From positions 1 through 9,781 of the forward strand of contig VBHV01000119.1 in assembly GCA_005881995.1 (NCBI GenBank): a stretch of DNA of 9,781 bases, in the 5' to 3' direction. A program made the position numbers and the translations under genes. This DNA is from Chloroflexota bacterium. GTDB taxonomy: Bacteria; Chloroflexota; Ktedonobacteria; Ktedonobacterales; Ktedonobacteraceae. Below the pieces are notes generated by a model. It saw only the letters and a list, made by a program, of their open reading frames with translations. It had not been told where the DNA came from and ran no database searches. This document shows positions 5,600-9,781 of the stretch, in pieces; position 1 is the stretch's first letter; every line of letters starts with the position of its first letter.

Positions 5600-6325
5600 C
5601 TAGAGATTGATCCCCTGGTTAAAGAAAAAGAAGCGATTGAGATAGAGCAGCAAGTTGAAATAGATCATGACGCCTATGACGATCATGATTACGCCCGTAC
5701 CAATTTCAATCTTGCCCGCGTGCGGCTTCAACCACTTCAATACCTTGCTCAAACGATCAAGTCCCAGACCAAGCAGCAGGAACGGAATGCCCAGGCCAAG
5801 CGAGTACACCAGCAGTAGGAGAACGCCCTGCCGTAATGTTTCAGCATTAGATGCCAGCACAAGGATAGGCCCCAGGATCAGGCCGACGCAGGGCGTCCAG
5901 CCGATGGCGAAGATCAGCCCGATAAGAAACGACGCTGGGTAGCTGGGATGATTGGGACGGTAGGAAAAGCGTTTTTGCCGGTAGAGAAAGGGTATTTTGA
6001 GCAGCCCGATCATGTGAAGCCCGATAATCACCAGCAAGACGCCTCCCACCTGTCGCAGCAGGAACTGGTGGATTTTGAGAAATCCGCCTAATGTACTCGC
6101 AGTTGCGCCCAGCGAGATGAATGCGAGCGTAAAGCCTGATACGAACGCCATGGCGTGGAGAAATGTCGTGAGACGCGCCGGGCGATCTTCCTCTTCGCCT
6201 GTCGATTGATACACGCTCTGGCCCACGAGCTGCGCAAGGTAGAGTGGTACCAATGGTAAAACACAGGGTGAGAGAAAAGAAGCCAGCCCTGCTACAAAGG
6301 TTAACGTCACTGCTGATACGTTCAT
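5600..6325 (-). CDS. ccdA: CcdA-family cytochrome c biogenesis / thiol-disulfide electron transporter
   Basis: This 241-residue integral membrane protein has about six transmembrane helices. CcdA proteins carry electrons from cytoplasmic thioredoxin across the membrane to extracytoplasmic thiol-disulfide proteins used for cytochrome c maturation or disulfide reduction. The two redox cysteines are present: SPCVLPLVP in helix 1 (Cys21) and GWTPCVG in helix 4 (Cys146). Length matches the short CcdA type rather than full DsbD, and no thioredoxin-like partner (ResA/CcsX) is encoded in the window. It converges with the anti-sigma gene (8-nt gap) and lies 76 nt downstream of a kinase gene on the same strand. 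Proximity to a thiol-responsive sigma/anti-sigma pair suggests a shared redox theme, but no SigR-type promoter precedes it. The ATG is preceded by GGAG at a rather long distance (about 12 nt). Confidence 0.9.
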   Translation of the reverse strand: MNVSAVTLTFVAGLASFLSPCVLPLVPLYLAQLVGQSVYQSTGEEEDRPARLTTFLHAMAFVSGFTLAFISLGATASTLGGFLKIHQFLLRQVGGVLLVIIGLHMIGLLKIPFLYRQKRFSYRPNHPSYPASFLIGLIFAIGWTPCVGLILGPILVLASNAETLRQGVLLLLVYSLGLGIPFLLLGLGLDRLSKVLKWLKPHAGKIEIGTGVIMIVIGVMIYFNLLLYLNRFFFFNQGINL

Positions 6326-6366
6326 ATGATGCCAGAATCTCCATACTTCAGATAATAGCTCACCAT

Positions 6367-6372
6367 ATTATA
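6367..6372 (-). promoter_or_regulatory. Consensus -10 box upstream of ccdA
   Basis: The minus strand reads a perfect TATAAT about 42 nt before the ccdA start codon. No good -35 lies at 16-18 nt; TTGCAG is present at 20 nt. ccdA may therefore have its own promoter or be read from the upstream kinase gene. Confidence 0.35.
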
Positions 6373-6401
6373 GTAGTACGCAGATCGCTCACCTGCAAGC
6401 A

Positions 6402-7568
6402 TCATGACGATGTCTTAAAGATCCGTTGCACTTGTTTCCAGAAGGACCGACGTGCCTCCGCGCTTTGAGACCCCTGCTCTTCTGCTGAGAAGGGTGGCTC
6501 GCTGATGAGAGGCCCGGTGGGAATGTCCTCCACCTGACCTATATCGTGATTGCCAGGAGTTTCCAGTACCGGGTCTGGAGCGGGCGACCCTTGCAGTTGA
6601 TCGCTGGTTTCGCGAGCAGGTGACCTGGCGGCTTCAGGTTCCAGGTAGGGTGGACGCTGTACCTGCGGGCGTTTCGGTGGGCGAAGGACGATGCCTTCGC
6701 GTTGACCGAGCTGCCGTAGTTTTCCGGTGACAGTAGCAGGAGCCTGCAAATGCAAGTTGCGTAGGTCTTGCGCCATTATCGAAGCATTTTCATAGCGTTC
6801 ATCGCGATGGCGCGCCATCGCCGCAAGAATGATTTCTTCTAACCCTGGGGCAATTTCGGAATTGAGCGCAGTCGGTAAACGCGGCGACCCTCCGACAATA
6901 GCCTGCGTCAGTTCTGGCAGATTACGACCGGTAAAGGGGCGCTGTCCTGTGACCATCTCGTAGAGGACCACGCCTAGAGCGTAAATATCGCTTCTATTGT
7001 CCAGCGTGTGTCCCCATACCTGTTCGGGAGAAGCGTAGTAGATACTGCCAACCAGCGTTTTCGCGATGGTAATTTGCTGGTGACCGGGCGCGCGTGCCAG
7101 GCCGAAGTCCATCACCTTAATCTTCCCCCAGCGGTCCAGCATCAAGTTTTCGGGCTTGATATCGCGGTGAATGACGTTACGCTCCTTGTAGGCAAAATCG
7201 AGGGCATCAGCAATCTGGGCGGCATACTCGGCAGCCAGGTGTTGTGGCATGATAGTATCGATTTGCAACAGGCTGCCGATAGTTGGCCCCTGCACAAACT
7301 CCATCACAAAATAAAGAAAGCCGCTTTGTTGCCCCGCGTCAAAGATTTGAATGATATTTGGATGATTTAACCCTGCGATAATCTGTGCTTCGCGGATGAA
7401 ACGCGCTACATAGGAGGCATCTTTTGCGAGAGCGCGCGGCAACACCTTGATTGCCACCTCGCGTCCCAGCGCAATTTGCCTGCCGCGATACACCATCCCC
7501 ATGGAGCCGCGCCCGATTTCCTCTTCCAACAGATAGCCGCCCAGGCTCTGGCCTGCCAGTTCGTTCAT
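6402..7568 (-). CDS. Cytosolic eukaryotic-type Ser/Thr protein kinase (PknB family)
   Basis: The protein is 388 residues from the ATG at 7568; an ATG at 7604 adds 12. A complete Hanks kinase domain occupies about residues 12-275. It has the glycine loop GRGSMG (19-24), VAIK with Lys41, Glu60 of helix C, the catalytic loop HRDIKPEN (134-141), DFG (154-156) and SPEQ (180-183). All catalytic residues are intact, and the Arg-Asp loop suggests activation by activation-segment phosphorylation. The tail (about 280-388) is Pro/Glu-rich and low complexity. There is no transmembrane helix and no PASTA, WD40 or other sensor domain, so it is probably cytosolic with unknown input. I prefer the shorter start because homology begins just after it and the 7604 ATG sits inside an inverted repeat (7602-7608 with 7636-7642); neither start has a strong ribosome site. 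It lies between sigma-70 and ccdA on one strand, so it could belong to either transcript. Substrate unknown. Confidence 0.9.
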   Translation of the reverse strand: MNELAGQSLGGYLLEEEIGRGSMGMVYRGRQIALGREVAIKVLPRALAKDASYVARFIREAQIIAGLNHPNIIQIFDAGQQSGFLYFVMEFVQGPTIGSLLQIDTIMPQHLAAEYAAQIADALDFAYKERNVIHRDIKPENLMLDRWGKIKVMDFGLARAPGHQQITIAKTLVGSIYYASPEQVWGHTLDNRSDIYALGVVLYEMVTGQRPFTGRNLPELTQAIVGGSPRLPTALNSEIAPGLEEIILAAMARHRDERYENASIMAQDLRNLHLQAPATVTGKLRQLGQREGIVLRPPKRPQVQRPPYLEPEAARSPARETSDQLQGSPAPDPVLETPGNHDIGQVEDIPTGPLISEPPFSAEEQGSQSAEARRSFWKQVQRIFKTSS

Positions 7569-7696
7569 GTATTCCGCAGCGCAGGGAACCCAAACTATGT
7601 CCATCCGGTCAGCACACCCCGACTTCGTCGCCGGGCCGGATGTAAGGACTCGATTTCGGGTAGGGAGCGCTGCCCTCCTTCCCTACGTGTGTAGTA

Positions 7697-7725
7697 TTGG
7701 ACTCCTGTTTGCACAAGGAGTCCAA
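7697..7725 (-). terminator. Perfect 10-bp hairpin after the sigma-70 gene (possible terminator or operator)
   Basis: TTGGACTCCT (7697-7706) and AGGAGTCCAA (7716-7725) form a perfect 10-bp inverted repeat with a 9-nt loop, about 28 nt beyond the sigma-70 stop. No U-tract follows on either strand, so strong intrinsic termination is doubtful; an operator for the downstream kinase gene or an mRNA 3' stabiliser are alternatives. A second, shorter repeat (GTAGGGA 7660-7666 / TCCCTAC 7680-7686) follows. Confidence 0.4.
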
Positions 7726-7752
7726 CGAAATCATTTCACAAGAATAAACGCA

Positions 7753-8649
7753 TCAATCAAGGTAATCCTTGAGGATACGGCTGGCTTGTGGGTGACGCAA
7801 CTTACGAATGGCGCGTTCTTCGATCTGGCGCACACGTTCGCGCGTGACTTTGAGCTTTTTGCCCACTTCCTCCAACGTGTGGTCGTGATCGTCCAGGAGG
7901 CCGAAACGCAGCTCGATCACCTGGCGTTCGCGTATCGTCAATTGATTGAGAACCTTGCGGATCTCCTCACGGAGCAGGCGTTGGTCGGTGAGTTCCACCG
8001 GTCCGCGTTCGCGCGTATCTTCGATGATATCGCCGAGCGTATTTTCCTCTTCTTCCGAGAGCGGCGCGTCCAGCGAGAAGACCTTTTCGGCCCAGATCAA
8101 CAATTCGTTGACCCGCTCCGCCGCCATGTTCAATCGTTCACCGATAATGTCCGAGGTGGGTTCGCGCCCGAGCTCCTGGTACAACTGGCGGGTCATACGC
8201 TTCACACGCATCACCTCTTCCATGATGTAGACCGGCAGGCGCACGGTACGCGTGCCCTCTAAAATAGCGCGGGTGATGGCCTGCTTAATCCACCAGGTGG
8301 CATACGTCGAGAAGCGGAAGCCTTTCCTGTAGTCAAACTTGGTAACGGCGCGAATCAAGCCAATATTGCCTTCGCCGATCAAATCTTCGAGGGAGAGCCC
8401 TTGCCCAACATATTTTTTAGCGATACTGACTACCAGTCGCAGATTCGCCTCGATCAGTTGGTTACGCGCTGTTTTATCTCCTTGTTCCGCTCGTTCGGCG
8501 AGAAAGGCTTCTCTGGTTGCAGAGAGTAGTGGAATGCGTGAAATTTCGCGGAGGTATAAGCGCAAACTATCACTTTGCGCCAGGGTACTCAAGTCTGATT
8601 CCTGGATGGCTTCGCGTTCTGGCTCGGCTGGTTTTTCGGCTTCAAACAT
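7753..8649 (-). CDS. RpoD/SigA-like sigma-70 factor (group 1/2)
   Basis: The 298-residue protein (from the ATG at 8649) contains the standard core regions. Region 1.2 begins [16 protein letters not shown]; region 2 contains [18 protein letters not shown] and the promoter-melting/-10 segment [19 protein letters not shown]; region 3 follows; region 4 contains [12 protein letters not shown] and the -35-binding helix [20 protein letters not shown]. Region 1.1 is absent, and the N-terminus is a short acidic stretch. It could be the principal sigma or a SigA-like group 2 factor; Ktedonobacteria are expected to have several. The chosen ATG has AGGAAG just upstream with short spacing; a TTG at 8664 would add five residues. 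It is preceded by a good promoter and followed by a kinase gene on the same strand. Confidence 0.93.
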   Translation of the reverse strand: MFEAEKPAEPEREAIQESDLSTLAQSDSLRLYLREISRIPLLSATREAFLAERAEQGDKTARNQLIEANLRLVVSIAKKYVGQGLSLEDLIGEGNIGLIRAVTKFDYRKGFRFSTYATWWIKQAITRAILEGTRTVRLPVYIMEEVMRVKRMTRQLYQELGREPTSDIIGERLNMAAERVNELLIWAEKVFSLDAPLSEEEENTLGDIIEDTRERGPVELTDQRLLREEIRKVLNQLTIRERQVIELRFGLLDDHDHTLEEVGKKLKVTRERVRQIEERAIRKLRHPQASRILKDYLD

Positions 8650-8770
8650 AACTTCCTGTTCCAATTGCTTACTCTCTTCTACCGTGGCTCTCCCGCTAAA
8701 GGAGTCGAGAACCGGGCGATCCCCTTCTTCCCTGAGCAGAATACATCAAAGATCAGCTACCTACGGTGTC

Positions 8771-8799
8771 ATTTTATCACACCTCTGTATGATTGCAAA
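8771..8799 (-). promoter_or_regulatory. Sigma-70-type promoter for the RpoD-like gene
   Basis: The minus strand reads TTTGCA (8799-8794), 17 nt, then TAAAAT (8776-8771), with TG one base before the -10 (extended -10 form). Transcription would start near 8763 and leave a leader of about 115 nt. The -35 lies within an arm of the 8795-8836 inverted repeat. Confidence 0.55.
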
Positions 8800-8836
8800 C
8801 TATGAGGGGCAATGAGACAAATTGGTAATAGTTTGC
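8795..8836. repeat. 9-bp inverted repeat overlapping the sigma-70 promoter
   Basis: GCAAACTAT (8795-8803) and ATAGTTTGC (8828-8836) are perfect inverted copies separated by 24 nt. The left arm covers the -35 of the sigma-70 promoter. Read outward, each arm gives ATAGTTTGC, so a dimeric regulator or two outward -35-like elements are possible. Confidence 0.4.
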
Positions 8837-8972
8837 CTCTCAATGTTCTTTTCGGCCTATTTCAGATGTTCTGTAGGACATCCACATGGTACTAGACCCA
8901 ACTTCTTGCCGGATTGTAACGTAGATAGATTTGTACGTTTATGTATCGTAGAAACGTCTAATAACACATACG

Positions 8973-8991
8973 ATGCTAAACCGAATAGCAT
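8973..8991 (+). repeat. Small stem-loop in the leader of the right-hand kinase gene
   Basis: ATGCTA (8973-8978) and TAGCAT (8986-8991) form a 6-bp stem with a 7-nt loop, ending about 31 nt before the kinase ATG. It could be an operator half-pair or an RNA hairpin; it may also be chance in AT-rich DNA. Confidence 0.25.
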
Positions 8992-9022
8992 GATCTCCTT
9001 CTTTGTTTGAAAGAGTACTACG

Positions 9023-9781
9023 ATGACCAATATATTGCCGCTGACGCCCGGAACATCGATAGGTGGCCACTACAGTATCGGCCCATTGCTCAATACAGGT
9101 GGTTTTAGCGCCGTCTATCGCGGTATTGATACCAGCGAGGGCCATCGTCCATGCGCCATCAAAGAGACTTATGATGTGACGCCAGGTGCGCGCCGCCAGG
9201 CATTGACAGAAGCGGCGGTGCTGTTCACCGTCAGAAGCGCGCATCTTCCCCAGATATACGATGCCTTTGAGGATCAGGGCCGTTTCTACCTGGTCATGCA
9301 GCTGATCGAGGGCCAGAACCTGCTCGAATTGAGTAAACGACATGGAAGACCCTGCAGCGAACAGGAAGTCCTGCACTGGTTGTTGCCGGTCGTTGATGTA
9401 TTGCAGGAGCTTCATAGCCGCAACCCTGCCGTCATTCATCGCGACATCAAACCCGGCAATATCATCCTGACCCCACAGGCAACGGCGGTGCTGGTCGATT
9501 TTGGCCTCACCCGGCTCTACGATCCCAGCAGCGATACCCACACCATCGTGCGGGCCGTATCAGAGGGTTTCAGCCCTATCGAGCAGTATATTGGCAGAAC
9601 CAGCCCACAGTCCGACATCTACTCGCTGGCCGCGACCATATATTACCTGCTCACGCAGACCGTACCGCCCGCCTCCGTTCATCGTGGCTATCACGACGAA
9701 TTAATAGCGCCGCGTCTGCTCAATCCGAACATTTCGCCAAACACCGAGCAGGTGCTGCTGAAGGCACTGGCTGTCGATGTC
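9023..9781 (+). CDS. Eukaryotic-type Ser/Thr protein kinase, truncated by the window end
   Basis: An open frame of 253 codons runs off the right edge without a stop. It encodes an almost complete Hanks kinase domain. The glycine loop is degenerate, NTGGFSAVYRG (24-34); AIK follows with Lys47, then helix-C Glu63, the catalytic loop HRDIKPGN (139-146) and DFG (159-161). The usual APE region reads GFSPIEQY (182-189), a form common in Ktedonobacteria and cyanobacterial kinases; DIYSLAAT follows (198-205). The catalytic Lys and both catalytic Asp are present, so the enzyme should be active. No sensor domain is visible in the part seen; any C-terminal domain lies outside. The ATG is preceded by a weak AAAGAG (9010-9015) at 7 nt. 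It is divergent from the sigma-70 gene. Substrate and signal are unknown. Confidence 0.88.
   Translation, partial: MTNILPLTPGTSIGGHYSIGPLLNTGGFSAVYRGIDTSEGHRPCAIKETYDVTPGARRQALTEAAVLFTVRSAHLPQIYDAFEDQGRFYLVMQLIEGQNLLELSKRHGRPCSEQEVLHWLLPVVDVLQELHSRNPAVIHRDIKPGNIILTPQATAVLVDFGLTRLYDPSSDTHTIVRAVSEGFSPIEQYIGRTSPQSDIYSLAATIYYLLTQTVPPASVHRGYHDELIAPRLLNPNISPNTEQVLLKALAVDV

Larger units (their letters stand above)
8650..9022. other. Intergenic regulatory region between divergent sigma-70 and kinase genes
   Basis: No coding gene is supported here. It holds a promoter reading left into sigma-70 (8771-8799) and the roughly 115-nt sigma leader. It also holds an inverted repeat overlapping that promoter (8795-8836) and smaller symmetric elements near the rightward kinase start: ACGTTT/AAACGT at 8935-8940 and 8952-8957, and a stem-loop at 8973-8991. 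No convincing rightward -10/-35 pair was found. Confidence 0.6.

Noticed and set aside
5592..5612. GATCA/TGATC repeat between the anti-sigma and ccdA stops as a bidirectional terminator
   Set aside because: Only five base pairs with a mismatched interior and no T-tract; too weak to call.
5847..6344. Minus-strand 165-codon frame overlapping ccdA
   Set aside because: Same strand but another frame; the ccdA frame has both conserved Pro-Cys motifs and membrane helices, while this one is Arg-rich without a domain.
7567..8262. Plus-strand 231-codon open frame opposite the sigma-70 and kinase genes
   Set aside because: It is antisense to strongly conserved sigma-70 core regions and the kinase start, and its translation shows no domain; a known type of shadow frame.
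8939..9541. Minus-strand 200-codon open frame opposite the right-hand kinase
   Set aside because: The opposite strand carries all Hanks kinase motifs in a frame open to the window end; the antisense product has no recognisable motif.
1..9781. tRNA, rRNA, CRISPR array, insertion sequence or prophage
   Set aside because: No cloverleaf-like segment, no regularly spaced repeat series, and no transposase, integrase or phage protein was found on either strand.

Overview
The window looks chromosomal and most likely comes from a Chloroflexota bacterium of the Ktedonobacteria type. This is inferred from gene content: cytosolic Ser/Thr kinases (one with the variant SPIEQY activation-segment end), a large multi-GAF sensor kinase with a many-pass membrane domain, a redox-type ECF sigma factor with a zinc anti-sigma, and a group 1/2 sigma factor lacking region 1.1. 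Base composition is moderate and there are no transposases, phage genes, tRNAs, rRNAs or CRISPR arrays. No marker gene fixes the taxonomy.

Positions 182-4510 (+ strand) form the most interesting part. A 65-residue peptide gene is followed by a polyprenyl-synthase-fold enzyme and then a large membrane histidine kinase. The peptide ends Asn-Phe-Trp-His, with its only Trp next to last. This matches the logic of the comQXP quorum-sensing cassette of Bacillus, where ComQ prenylates a Trp near the C-terminus of ComX and the membrane kinase ComP senses the product. Here the order is X-Q-P, the kinase has two GAF-like domains and an EnvZ/PhoR-type HisKA domain instead of HisKA_3, and no ComA-like regulator is present. 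Perfect stem-loops lie in both intergenic gaps, and a C8 tract separates the peptide's Shine-Dalgarno sequence from its ATG.

Positions 4443-6325 form a thiol-redox module. A SigR-like ECF sigma factor (- strand) and an RsrA-like ZAS anti-sigma (+ strand) are divergent, with a near-ideal SigR-type promoter (GGGAAT-N19-GTT) reading into the anti-sigma gene. The 3' end of the sigma gene overlaps the 3' end of the histidine kinase gene by 68 bp, and the overlap holds a G-quadruplex-type motif. A CcdA-family membrane thiol-electron transporter (- strand) converges on the anti-sigma gene.

Positions 6402-8649 (- strand) hold a cytosolic Ser/Thr protein kinase and, upstream of it, an RpoD-like sigma-70 factor with a recognisable promoter. 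Positions 8650-9022 are non-coding regulatory DNA with inverted repeats. From 9023 a second Ser/Thr kinase (+ strand) runs off the end of the window.

Taken together this is a signalling and regulatory neighbourhood: a putative peptide-pheromone system, a redox sigma/anti-sigma switch with a thiol transporter, a housekeeping-like sigma factor and two eukaryotic-type kinases. Functional links between the modules are inference from proximity.
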